Source: an uncultured Lachnospiraceae bacterium
GTDB lineage: Bacteria; Bacillota; Clostridia; Lachnospirales; Lachnospiraceae
Assembly (NCBI GenBank): GCA_910588895.1
Contig: CAJUSS010000063.1
Coordinates: 1 to 19,815 of the forward strand
Direction of reading: 5' to 3'
DNA: 19,815 bases
Position numbers and translations under genes: made by a program. A model generated the notes under the pieces. It saw only the letters and a program-made list of their open reading frames with translations. It was not told the DNA's origin and searched no databases. Below, piece by piece: positions 6,596 to 13,499 of the stretch (positions are counted from its first letter, which is position 1; every line of letters begins with the position of its first letter).

Positions 6596-6761
6596 ATGAC
6601 ATAGACACGCAGCCCGTAAGCCCCCGAAAATAGGAGAGCATGACCGTTCGCCTTATCGGGAGCACGGGATACATAGCGGTCCATCCGCACATCGCCGGCT
6701 CGTCATGCCGGATATCTTGAGAACGTGACTGTCCGGGCGCGGCCTTTTTCAGTCACGTTTT
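6596..6761 (+). ncRNA. Candidate structured RNA with kissing loops and its own terminator
   Basis: About 166 bases lie between a sigma-A-like promoter and an intrinsic terminator with no protein frame. Hairpin 1 pairs CCCGT (6613-6617) with ACGGG (6664-6668), CCCGA (6623-6627) with TCGGG (6656-6660), and AGG (6632-6634) with CCT (6651-6653). Hairpin 2 pairs GCGG (6676-6679) with CCGC (6685-6688). Hairpin 3 pairs CCGGC (6695-6699) with GCCGG (6707-6711) around a seven-base loop. The loop of hairpin 1 holds GCATGAC (6638-6644), which complements GTCATGC (6702-6708) in and beside the loop of hairpin 3; five of these pairs (ATGAC with GTCAT) are fully in loops. An alternative GACCG (6642-6646) to CGGTC (6677-6681) pairing would compete. 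I do not recognise an Rfam family. It could be a free small RNA or a cis leader of the bactofilin gene. Confidence 0.5.
6722..6761 (+). terminator. Intrinsic terminator of the structured RNA
   Basis: AACGTGACTG (6722-6731) pairs perfectly with CAGTCACGTT (6750-6759), and the strand runs on as a four-T stretch (6758-6761). The 18-base loop contains a GC-rich segment and TTTTT. A near-copy of loop bases 6734-6752 recurs at 6805-6823 (16 of 19 bases the same), outside the hairpin. Confidence 0.65.
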
Positions 6762-6823
6762 ATGTGGGAGGATCCCCAGCCCTTACGAGCAGGCTTTGAC
6801 GGAGCGGGCGCGGTCTTGGTCAG
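6734..6823 (+). repeat. Imperfect 19-base direct repeat (6734-6752 and 6805-6823)
   Basis: Both copies share CGGGCGCGG followed by a C/T-rich stretch and TCAG; 16 of 19 positions match at an offset of 71 bases. The first copy is the loop and start of the 3' arm of the terminator hairpin, the second lies in the bactofilin leader. It may be a partial duplication or chance in GC-rich sequence. The remaining bases 6762-6859 hold only the leader of the bactofilin gene; I see no clear promoter there. Confidence 0.4.
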
Positions 6824-6859
6824 ATCTTTGAGGATAGTTAAGGGAGAGTGAGGGATAGT

Positions 6860-7366
6860 ATGTTCGGTACAAAAAAAAGATCGGAAACAACAGGGATGAT
6901 CAATACGATCATCGGCAGCAATTCGAAGATCGAGGGTCTGCTCACGGCGGCGGAATCCACCAGGATCGACGGTCTGCTGGAAGGTAAGATCTTGTCTGAG
7001 AGTTCGGTCATCATCGGTGAACATGGTCTTGTGCGGGGCGATATCGATGCGGTGGAGATCCTGATCGCAGGGACCGTGTATGGAAATCTCCGGGCAAAGG
7101 AGCGCATCCAGATGACAGAGACCGGCCGCGTCCTGGGCGATATCTTTACCAAGACCCTGGTGATCGACGAAGGAGCGTCCTTCAAGGGACAGTGTACCAT
7201 GGATGTAGAAGAAGATCCGAAGGCGGTCAAGACCATCGCCGCAGAAGAGAGCGCCAAGACGGCAAAGCCCTCCTCTGCGGAGGAGAAAAAGGGTGCCGCA
7301 CCAGCCCCCAAGAACACGAACGGACAGGCGGCAAAGGATAAGAACGAGGGAATGAAAAAAGCCTAG
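6860..7366 (+). CDS. Bactofilin (polymer-forming cytoskeletal protein)
   Basis: The 168-residue product is a bactofilin, a cytoskeletal protein that self-assembles into filaments without nucleotide and commonly anchors cell wall enzymes at a site. It starts MFGTKK, as many family members do. The beta-helix core spans about residues 16-110, with repeating short strands such as GSNSKIEGLLTA, TRIDGLLEGKI, GLVRGDI, GTVYGNLRAKE and GRVLGDIFTKTL. The C-terminal 50 residues are an Ala/Lys/Glu-rich disordered tail. ATG 6860 is preferred because GAGGG lies five bases upstream and the family start is matched; a GTG at 6848 is possible. It lies 24 bases before a membrane-anchored NlpC/P60 hydrolase and is almost certainly co-transcribed with it. 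Confidence 0.92.
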   Translation: MFGTKKRSETTGMINTIIGSNSKIEGLLTAAESTRIDGLLEGKILSESSVIIGEHGLVRGDIDAVEILIAGTVYGNLRAKERIQMTETGRVLGDIFTKTLVIDEGASFKGQCTMDVEEDPKAVKTIAAEESAKTAKPSSAEEKKGAAPAPKNTNGQAAKDKNEGMKKA

Positions 7367-7390
7367 TCTTTAAGGAGAGCGACCTTATCC

Positions 7391-8761
7391 ATGACATGGA
7401 AAGATTTTAAAAAGAAGAATATCTCATTAAATTATACGGTCATGCTCCTTCCGCATTCACAGAAGAAGCCGATCCATTTTAAGACGCCGGTCTGGACCTT
7501 TGGCCTTTTCTTCCTGTTTTTGCTGTTCCTTACAGGCTCCTGCCTGTTCTTCGCAGGCTCCCGCCTGCAGTTAAAACGGGTCAAGGAGGAGAAGGCACAG
7601 CTGGAGCAGGAATGGGAGCTTCTGGCGGAACAGAAGCGGCAGGCGGAAGAGGAAAATGAGACGCTGCGGCTGGCCAGGGAACTCCAGGAACAGGAGATCT
7701 CTGAGCTGGAGCAGCGGACCCGGGACACCTTAAAGGAACTGGAAGCGCTTGTAGAACGGGAAGCGCAGATCCGTGAGGAGCTGGGCTTGCAGCAGATGCT
7801 GGCGGATGGAGATGTGGAAGAGAACGGGACAGAGACAGATGGAGTGGAAGGCGACGGACCAGAAGGGACCGGAGAGGACGAGCTCCAGGGACAGGCAGGA
7901 GAGGGGACCGGCGTAGGTCTGACCGAGCAGGAAGGTACCCGTTTGACAGCGGCAGACGCAGCGGCGGCAGGTCTTCCTGCAGACGGAGATCATGGAGCGG
8001 CAGCAGCTGGCCTTTTGGCGGATGCGGTCGGCGGCCTGGGAGCCGGGGCAGGGATCTTGCCCCAGGCAGATGGAGCGGCGGACCTGGCCTCGACAGATGG
8101 AGCGGCGGACCGACAGGACGGCGGGGAAGCCGGGCCCGGGGCAGGTACGGTCGATACCCAGGTCGCTGCGCGGACAGCAGTCCAGATCGCAGGCGCCACT
8201 GGCGGGACCATGCAGGCAGCTTCTGTAGGTCTGCCGGTGGAATTGGCAGAAAATGCCGCGGATTTCCAGGCGATCCAGTCCGAGCTTAGCTTTCTCCAGG
8301 ACAGCTTAGCTGAAAAGACAGGCCAGTATGAAAGCTATCAGAACATCATCACGGAACAAAAAGAAGCCGAGGCAGCCCTGATCGCCCAAAAGGAAGCCTT
8401 GCGGCGGGATATCGTGGGAAATGCCCTCCAGTATGTGGGCAACCGCTATGTCTACGGCGGCAACGACCCGAATACGGGCGTGGATTGCTCTGGCTTTACC
8501 AAGTACATATTGGGAAATACGGCAGGGGTCTACTTAAACCGCACCGCCGCCTCACAGTCCACCCAGGGGCAGGCGGTCTCTGCCGAGGAGGCCCAGCCGG
8601 GCGATCTGGTCTTTTACAGCAACGGCGGCGGGGTCAACCATGTGGCGATCTACATCGGGGACGGACAGGTGGTCCACGCCTCCAATGAGCGGACCGGGAT
8701 CATCACTTCCGATATGTACTACCGGACCCCCGTGCGGATCATGAACGTGCTGGGAGATTGA
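7391..8761 (+). CDS. Membrane-anchored coiled-coil NlpC/P60 endopeptidase
   Basis: This 456-residue protein is a probable peptidoglycan peptidase that cuts stem-peptide bonds, placed outside the membrane by an N-terminal anchor. A short cytosolic part includes NYTVMLLPHSQKKPIHFK. A transmembrane helix follows (about 36-56), then a charged coiled coil (about 58-132) and an Ala/Gly/Asp-rich linker (about 138-275) with an internal repeat. After a second helical stretch (about 285-340) comes the NlpC/P60 domain with VDCSGF (C366, nucleophile), VNHVAIYIG (H417) and VVHAS (H429). The YTVM...PHS cytosolic segment plus coiled coil is, from memory, the front end seen in M23 peptidases next to bactofilins in Firmicutes; here the catalytic domain is NlpC/P60 instead. 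AAGGAG at 7372-7377 serves the ATG at a rather long spacing. Confidence 0.88.
   Translation: MTWKDFKKKNISLNYTVMLLPHSQKKPIHFKTPVWTFGLFFLFLLFLTGSCLFFAGSRLQLKRVKEEKAQLEQEWELLAEQKRQAEEENETLRLARELQEQEISELEQRTRDTLKELEALVEREAQIREELGLQQMLADGDVEENGTETDGVEGDGPEGTGEDELQGQAGEGTGVGLTEQEGTRLTAADAAAAGLPADGDHGAAAAGLLADAVGGLGAGAGILPQADGAADLASTDGAADRQDGGEAGPGAGTVDTQVAARTAVQIAGATGGTMQAASVGLPVELAENAADFQAIQSELSFLQDSLAEKTGQYESYQNIITEQKEAEAALIAQKEALRRDIVGNALQYVGNRYVYGGNDPNTGVDCSGFTKYILGNTAGVYLNRTAASQSTQGQAVSAEEAQPGDLVFYSNGGGVNHVAIYIGDGQVVHASNERTGIITSDMYYRTPVRIMNVLGD
8067..8111 (+). repeat. 18-base direct repeat in the hydrolase linker
   Basis: CAGATGGAGCGGCGGACC occurs exactly at 8067-8084 and at 8094-8111, a 27-base (nine-codon) period. 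It encodes two copies of a DGAAD-containing unit in the disordered linker, so linker length may change by slippage without breaking the frame. Confidence 0.75.
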
Positions 8762-8788
8762 TGCGTATCCTTTGGCGGAAGATACAAG

Positions 8789-8837
8789 AAAAAGACCATA
8801 AATTTGTCTGTTTTGACAGTTATATGGTCTTTTTTTT
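8789..8837 (+). terminator. Strong intrinsic terminator after the hydrolase gene
   Basis: AAAAAGACCATA (8789-8800) pairs with TATGGTCTTTTT (8823-8834), with an inner CTGT/ACAG stem (8808-8811 with 8816-8819), and is followed by an unbroken run of T through 8837. The A-tract on the 5' side means it can also stop transcription from the other strand. It separates the bactofilin unit from the opp operon. Confidence 0.9.
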
Positions 8838-8869
8838 ATTTTGAAATGCAGGAAAACCGCCAGTGACGG

Positions 8870-8899
8870 GATTTCTGTATGTAGGATCGTGCAGAAATC
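8870..8899 (+). promoter_or_regulatory. Dyad upstream of the opp promoter, possible operator
   Basis: GATTTCTG (8870-8877) and CAGAAATC (8892-8899) are perfect inverted repeats with 14 bases between them, ending 14 bases before the -35 element. The position suits an activator or repressor. A second, weaker dyad (CACT...AGTG) lies between the -35 and -10 elements. I do not recognise either as the site of a known regulator; they do not match the CodY consensus. Confidence 0.4.
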
Positions 8900-8913
8900 T
8901 GTACCACAAAATG

Positions 8914-8942
8914 TTGACAAGCACTGTAGTAAAGTGTAAAAT
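8914..8942 (+). promoter_or_regulatory. Sigma-A promoter of the opp operon
   Basis: A perfect TTGACA (8914-8919) is followed after 17 bases by TAAAAT (8937-8942), only one base from consensus. Transcription would start near 8949, giving a leader of about 75 bases before oppB. This is the strongest vegetative promoter in the window, which fits a heavily expressed importer. Confidence 0.85.
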
Positions 8943-9023
8943 TGATGATGTCCTGTGACTCCTGCGGCGATACAAAACACCGATCGGAGGGTCCGGAGAA
9001 AAAAGAGTAGGATGTGAGAAGAT

Positions 9024-9968
9024 ATGGGCAGATACTTTGCGAAGCGGATAGGCATGGCACTGGTCACGATCTTTTTGGTGACCTGTCTGACCTTCCTGTT
9101 GATGAATGCTGTACCAGGCAGCCCCTGGCTCAGCGAGAAATCCCCGTCGGCCGCTACCCTGGCGGCACTGAATGAAAAATACGGGATGGATAAGCCCGTC
9201 TATGTCCAGTTGATGAAGTACCTCCAGAACCTGGTCAAGGGCGATTTCGGCGTATCCTTAAAGATGCAGAAAAACCGTGCGGTGACCAGCATCATCAAAG
9301 AGATGTTCCCCGTATCGGCGAAGGTAGGCGCGATCGCGCTTGCCTGGGCGGTACTGGTGGGAGTCCCCTTAGGATGCTTGGCCGCATTTAAACGAGGCAA
9401 GCTGACCGACAGCATCCTGCGGGTGGTCTGTACTCTGGGGATCTCCATGCCCAGCTTTGTGGTGGCCTCGGTGCTCCTGGTCACGCTGGCAGGCGGTCTG
9501 GCCTCTCTTAAATTTTTCCCAACGATCTTCGATCCGGCCCTGGGCTGGCGTTCTTATGTACTTCCCTGCTTTTCCCTTGGTTTTTATCCCATGTGCTACA
9601 CGGCGCGTCAGACCCGTTCCGCCATGCTGGATGCCTTGAACCAGGAATATATCAAGACAGCCCGTGCTAAGGGGCTTAAAAATGGCAAGATCATCTTTAA
9701 ACATGCGCTGCGCAACGCCCTGATCCCGGTCATCACTTATCTGGGCCCCCAGGTGGCGTTCACGCTCTGCGGTGGTTTCGTAGTAGAGAGCGTGTTCTCG
9801 ATCCCCGGACTTGGGCGGTATTTTGTACAGTCCATCCAGAACCGGGATTATCCGGTGATCATGGGTACGACCATCTTCCTTGCCACCTTCATCATCCTGA
9901 TGAACGTGGTGGTGGATCTCCTTTACAAGCTGGCAGACCCAAGGATCAACCTGACGAAAGGAGATTGA
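9024..9968 (+). CDS. oppB: Oligopeptide ABC transporter permease OppB
   Basis: This 314-residue inner-membrane permease forms one half of the channel of the peptide importer. It has the DppB/OppB layout: a first helix in RIGMALVTIFLVTCLTFLLM, an outside loop with the conserved FLLMNAVPGSPW and KYGMDKPVYVQ segments, and five more helices. The cytoplasmic EAA loop EYIKTARAKGLKNGKIIFKHALRN contacts the ATPase subunits and is split here as EYIKTARAKGL and FKHALRNALIP. The family sequence SVFSIPGLGRYFVQSI follows. Length and motifs are normal. It is the first gene of the five-gene operon, with oppC starting seven bases after its stop. The ribosome binding site before the ATG is purine-rich (GTGAGAAG) rather than a full AGGAGG. 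Confidence 0.95.
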   Translation: MGRYFAKRIGMALVTIFLVTCLTFLLMNAVPGSPWLSEKSPSAATLAALNEKYGMDKPVYVQLMKYLQNLVKGDFGVSLKMQKNRAVTSIIKEMFPVSAKVGAIALAWAVLVGVPLGCLAAFKRGKLTDSILRVVCTLGISMPSFVVASVLLVTLAGGLASLKFFPTIFDPALGWRSYVLPCFSLGFYPMCYTARQTRSAMLDALNQEYIKTARAKGLKNGKIIFKHALRNALIPVITYLGPQVAFTLCGGFVVESVFSIPGLGRYFVQSIQNRDYPVIMGTTIFLATFIILMNVVVDLLYKLADPRINLTKGD

Positions 9969-9975
9969 GCGTAAG

Positions 9976-11325
9976 ATGGCAGAGGAAAAGAAGATGAAAC
10001 GCTGTCCGGTGACCTTGCAGCCGGATATAGAGGCTTTACTAAAGGATCTGTCGGCAGAAGACTTTACGCCTGCTTCAAAGCAGGAAAAGGATGATTTCAT
10101 CCAGGAACGGCAGAGCACGTCCTACTGGAAGGATGCATGGCGCCGCTTAAAAAAGAATGTGGTGGCCATGGTGGCTCTGGGCGTGATCGTATTCTTGTTC
10201 CTGTTCGCGTTCGTGGGGCCGTATCTGATCCCCTATGGCTATGAGGAGTTCAATAAGGGGGCGGAGAACCTTTACCCCTATCACTATACATTAGAGGACC
10301 AAAAGCGCCTGGACGCGGAGATAGCGGCGCGCACTCAGTCAGATACGATGGATGTGGAGGAGTTGATCGCGAAAGCCAAGGCGGAGGCAGAGGCCAAGGG
10401 CGAGAAGTTCACCAAGAAGGATGAAGCGGTGATCAAGGCGCAGGCAAAAGTATCGGCCAATACAGCGGAGGCCTCCGAAGATGCAGATCCGGAAAAGATC
10501 CGCAAGGAGCTGGGGATCAAACGGCATCTGTTCGGCTATTCCGCCAGTGAGCTGGAGCAAAAGGCGGCGGGAGAGAGCGTGTTCCCCCATGTGTTCGGCA
10601 CGGATATGTATGGCCGTGATATCATGGTCCGTGTGATGTACGGAGCCAGGGTCTCCATGTCGGTGGGTATCTGTGCGGCTCTGCTGGTCTTGGTGATCGG
10701 CGCTACCTACGGTGCGGTCTCCGGCTACTGCGGAGGGAAAGTGGATGCGGTGATGCAGCGTATCGTGGAATTGATCTACTCCGTTCCGGAGATGCTGGTG
10801 GTGCTGCTGATCGCTACCGCGTTAAAACCGATACTTACAGAATATGTAAATTCGGGAGGGAGTAACCCCATAAAAGCATTCGTCAATATCTTAGGACCGA
10901 ACCTGATCTCCATGTTCATCGCCTTTGGCGTGCTCTACTGGGTCACCATGAGCCGGATCATCCGCGGTCAGGTCCTCCAGTTAAAGCAGCAGGAATATGT
11001 GACGGCGGCCAAAGCGCTGGGCGCTTCCGGCGGGAAGATCATCCGCCAGCATCTGATCCCTAACTGTATCGGACAGATCGTGGTCACCACCTGCCTGCAG
11101 ATCCCCTCGGCGATCTTCCTGGAATCCTTTTTATCCTATCTGGGCGTAGGCGTATCTGCCCCGCTGCCCAGCCTTGGGTCCATGGCCACCGACGCCCTCA
11201 GCGGCATGTATACCTATACTTACCGCCTGATCGTCCCGTCCCTCATCCTGAGTGTCATGATCTTGGCCTTCAACTTATTTGGAGACGGTCTGCGGGATGC
11301 TTTAGATCCGAAGCTAAAGAAATAG
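9976..11325 (+). CDS. oppC: Oligopeptide ABC transporter permease OppC, with large insertion
   Basis: The second channel half of the importer. Family members are usually about 290-340 residues; this one has 449. After a 60-residue cytosolic N-terminus and the first helix (about 61-83) there is an extra, strongly charged stretch of roughly residues 97-203, rich in Lys, Glu and Ala (for example VEELIAKAKAEAEAKGEKF). The canonical HVFGTDMYGRDIMVRVMYGARVS motif begins after it, near residue 205. By topology the insertion faces outward. The rest is normal, with five further helices and the EAA loop EYVTAAKALGASGGK (340-354). AAAGGAG at 9957-9963 overlaps the end of oppB and serves the ATG at a long spacing. 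The identity is firm; the role of the insert is unknown. Confidence 0.94.
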   Translation: MAEEKKMKRCPVTLQPDIEALLKDLSAEDFTPASKQEKDDFIQERQSTSYWKDAWRRLKKNVVAMVALGVIVFLFLFAFVGPYLIPYGYEEFNKGAENLYPYHYTLEDQKRLDAEIAARTQSDTMDVEELIAKAKAEAEAKGEKFTKKDEAVIKAQAKVSANTAEASEDADPEKIRKELGIKRHLFGYSASELEQKAAGESVFPHVFGTDMYGRDIMVRVMYGARVSMSVGICAALLVLVIGATYGAVSGYCGGKVDAVMQRIVELIYSVPEMLVVLLIATALKPILTEYVNSGGSNPIKAFVNILGPNLISMFIAFGVLYWVTMSRIIRGQVLQLKQQEYVTAAKALGASGGKIIRQHLIPNCIGQIVVTTCLQIPSAIFLESFLSYLGVGVSAPLPSLGSMATDALSGMYTYTYRLIVPSLILSVMILAFNLFGDGLRDALDPKLKK

Positions 11326-11344
11326 AAAGGAGGAGATGGGTAAG

Positions 11345-12355
11345 ATGTCTGAGCAGAATGAGAAGAAATTGTTGGAAGTGAAGGATCTTCGTGTTTCCTT
11401 CTTTACGCCTGCCGGTGAGGTCAAGGCCGTGGGCGGGATCAGCTATGACTTAGATTACGGCGAAGTGATGGGTGTGGTGGGCGAGTCAGGTTCCGGAAAG
11501 AGTCAGGAAGCCTATTCCATCATGGGACTCTTGCAGTCTCCCGGAAAGGTGATCGGAGGATCCATCACCTTTGAGGGGGTAGATGTCCTGTCCCTTTCAA
11601 AGGCAGAGATGACGCAGTTCCGCGGCAATAAGGCGGCGATGATCTTTCAGAATCCCATGACTTGCTTAAATCCGGTCTACACCATCGGCAACCAGCTGGT
11701 GGAGGCCCTAAAGGCCCATGATAAGGATATCTCCAATGAAGAGGCCCAAAAGCGGGCGATGGAGATGATGGAGATGGTGGGCATCAATAACGTGGAAAAG
11801 CGGATGAAGCAGTATCCCCACGAGTTTTCCGGCGGTATGCGCCAGAGGGTCATGATCGCTATGGGGCTGATCTGCCATCCCAAGCTTTTGATCGCGGATG
11901 AGCCCACCACCGCTCTGGATGTGACGATACAGGCGCAGATCCTGGAGCTGATGAAGGATCTGCAGAAGAAGACCAAGATGGGCATCATCTTTATCACCCA
12001 CAACCTGGGCGTGGTGGCGGATATCTGTGATAAGGTGTCGGTCATGTATGCCGGAAAGATGGTGGAGCAGGGCCCTGTGGATGATATCTTCTATGCACCT
12101 GCTCATCCCTATACCATCGGCCTTTTGCGCTCCATGCCCCGTGTGGACGCGGAGGACTACGAACGCCTGATCCCCATCGAGGGAACACCGGTGGATATGC
12201 TGAACCCGCCGGAGGGCTGTCCCTTCGCGCCTCGGTGCGAGCACTGCATGAAGATCTGTTTGAAGAAGATGCCTCCTTATGTAGAGGTGGGCGAAAACCA
12301 CCGTTCTGCCTGCTGGCTGCGGGTGGCGGAGCACATGGACAAGGAGGAAGGTTGA
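11345..12355 (+). CDS. oppD: Oligopeptide ABC transporter ATPase OppD
   Basis: One of the two cytoplasmic ATPases that power import. The 336-residue product has Walker A GESGSGKS (residues 46-53), the Q-loop MIFQNPMTCLNP, the signature FSGGMRQRVMIAMGL, Walker B LLIADEPTTALD and the switch histidine in FITHNLGVV. The C-terminal extension CPFAPRCEHCMKIC carries the cysteine cluster typical of this subfamily, thought to bind an iron-sulfur cluster. The start at 11345 is preferred over 11336 because the AAGGAGG at 11327-11333 is eleven bases from the former and only two from the latter. Immediately after Walker A the sequence reads QEAYSIMGLL, in place of the more frequent VTALSIMGLL. It pairs with OppF, whose ATG begins one base after this gene's stop. 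Confidence 0.95.
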   Translation: MSEQNEKKLLEVKDLRVSFFTPAGEVKAVGGISYDLDYGEVMGVVGESGSGKSQEAYSIMGLLQSPGKVIGGSITFEGVDVLSLSKAEMTQFRGNKAAMIFQNPMTCLNPVYTIGNQLVEALKAHDKDISNEEAQKRAMEMMEMVGINNVEKRMKQYPHEFSGGMRQRVMIAMGLICHPKLLIADEPTTALDVTIQAQILELMKDLQKKTKMGIIFITHNLGVVADICDKVSVMYAGKMVEQGPVDDIFYAPAHPYTIGLLRSMPRVDAEDYERLIPIEGTPVDMLNPPEGCPFAPRCEHCMKICLKKMPPYVEVGENHRSACWLRVAEHMDKEEG

Positions 12356-12356
12356 G

Positions 12357-13370
12357 ATGGCAAACGAAGAGAAGGTTCTCCTTGAGATAAAGAAATTGAG
12401 AAAATATTTCCCGGTCAAAGGGATAAAAGGGCCTGGTGTCCAGGCCGTCCAGGATGTCTCCCTGTTCATCAACAAGGGAGAGACCTTGGGACTGGTAGGC
12501 GAGTCCGGCTGCGGGAAGACCACTCTGGGCAGGACGATCCTCCGCTTATACGATCCTACAGGCGGATCGATCTCCTATGACGGAAAGGTGATCTATGAGA
12601 ACCCGCTGGGGGAGGACGGCCGGCCTCTTGGCAAGGCCACGGCGGTCAATATGCTCCCTTACCGCAGAAAGATGCAGATCATCTTCCAGGATCCTTCCGC
12701 ATCCCTGGACCCCCGTATGACCGTAGGGGAGATCATCGGTGAAGCGATCGATATCCATAAGCTGGCTTCCAGCAAGGCAGACCGCACGGATATGATCAAG
12801 GGGCTGCTCAGCAGGGTCGGACTGAACACCGAGCATGCCAACCGTTATCCCCATGAGTTTTCCGGCGGTCAGCAGCAGCGTGTGGGCATCGCCCGCGCAT
12901 TGGCCGTAAAACCGGAATTTATCGTCTGTGACGAGCCGATCTCCGCACTGGATGTGTCGATCCAGTCACAGGTTGTCAATATGCTGGAGGATATGCAGGC
13001 AGAGATGGGCCTTACCTATCTCTTTATCGCCCATGACCTGTCCGTGGTACGCCATATCTCCGATCGGATCGGGGTCATGTACCTGGGCTCTCTGGTGGAG
13101 CTTGGCGAGAGCTATGAGCTGAACCGCCACCCGATCCACCCCTACACCCAGACCCTGCTGTCTGCAGTCCCTGTCCCGGATCCAAAGCTGAGCCGGGCAA
13201 AACAGCGGATCATGCTGGAGGGAGATATCCCCAGCCCCATGAACCCGCCCAGCGGGTGCCGTTTCCATACCCGATGTCCGTATGCTTCAGAACGGTGCAG
13301 CCAGGAAACACCAAAGTTCAAGGAGCACGAGCCAGGACACTGGGCCGCCTGTCATCTTTTGGAGAAGTAG
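12357..13370 (+). CDS. oppF: Oligopeptide ABC transporter ATPase OppF
   Basis: The partner ATPase of OppD, 337 residues. It has Walker A GESGCGKTT (48-56), Q-loop IIFQDPSASLDPRMTV, signature FSGGQQQRVGIARAL, Walker B FIVCDEPISALDVS and the switch histidine in FIAHDLSVVRH. The C-terminal cysteine motif GCRFHTRCPYASERC is complete. DPSASLDPRMTVGEII after the Q-loop is the OppF rather than OppD form. The gene is placed TGA-G-ATG after oppD, so translation is probably coupled; GGAAGG just upstream (within the oppD end) can serve as its ribosome binding site. A 129-base gap then leads to oppA. Confidence 0.95.
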   Translation: MANEEKVLLEIKKLRKYFPVKGIKGPGVQAVQDVSLFINKGETLGLVGESGCGKTTLGRTILRLYDPTGGSISYDGKVIYENPLGEDGRPLGKATAVNMLPYRRKMQIIFQDPSASLDPRMTVGEIIGEAIDIHKLASSKADRTDMIKGLLSRVGLNTEHANRYPHEFSGGQQQRVGIARALAVKPEFIVCDEPISALDVSIQSQVVNMLEDMQAEMGLTYLFIAHDLSVVRHISDRIGVMYLGSLVELGESYELNRHPIHPYTQTLLSAVPVPDPKLSRAKQRIMLEGDIPSPMNPPSGCRFHTRCPYASERCSQETPKFKEHEPGHWAACHLLEK

Positions 13371-13395
13371 GTCAGAAGCAGGATGAGGCGAGATA

Positions 13396-13404
13396 TGGTA
13401 TCAT
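13396..13404 (+). promoter_or_regulatory. Possible extended -10 promoter before oppA
   Basis: TGGTATCAT (13396-13404) fits the extended -10 form TGnTATnnT, but no -35 hexamer is visible at the correct distance. If used, it would give oppA extra transcript beyond that from the operon promoter, which is sensible for a binding protein needed in excess over the channel. It is a short motif and may be chance. Confidence 0.25.
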
Positions 13405-13499
13405 GTCTTTGGGATGGGACCGGACCTTCAAAACTGGTCAGGCAGCCCTGTCTCAAATAGACTTTTAGATACAAAGAAAAAAGGAGGATGTATAGCATT

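Noticed and set aside
6633..6690. Resemblance of GGAGAGC...ATGACCG...CGGTC.CATCCGC to the tetrahydrofolate riboswitch
   Set aside because: The closing helix partner (CTCC) and the conserved internal parts are missing, and the downstream gene is a bactofilin, not a folate gene. Treated as chance, though an Infernal search would settle it.
11708..12523. A 271-codon minus-strand frame across oppD/oppF
   Set aside because: Antisense of two conserved ATPase genes; its His/Leu-rich translation has no family features.
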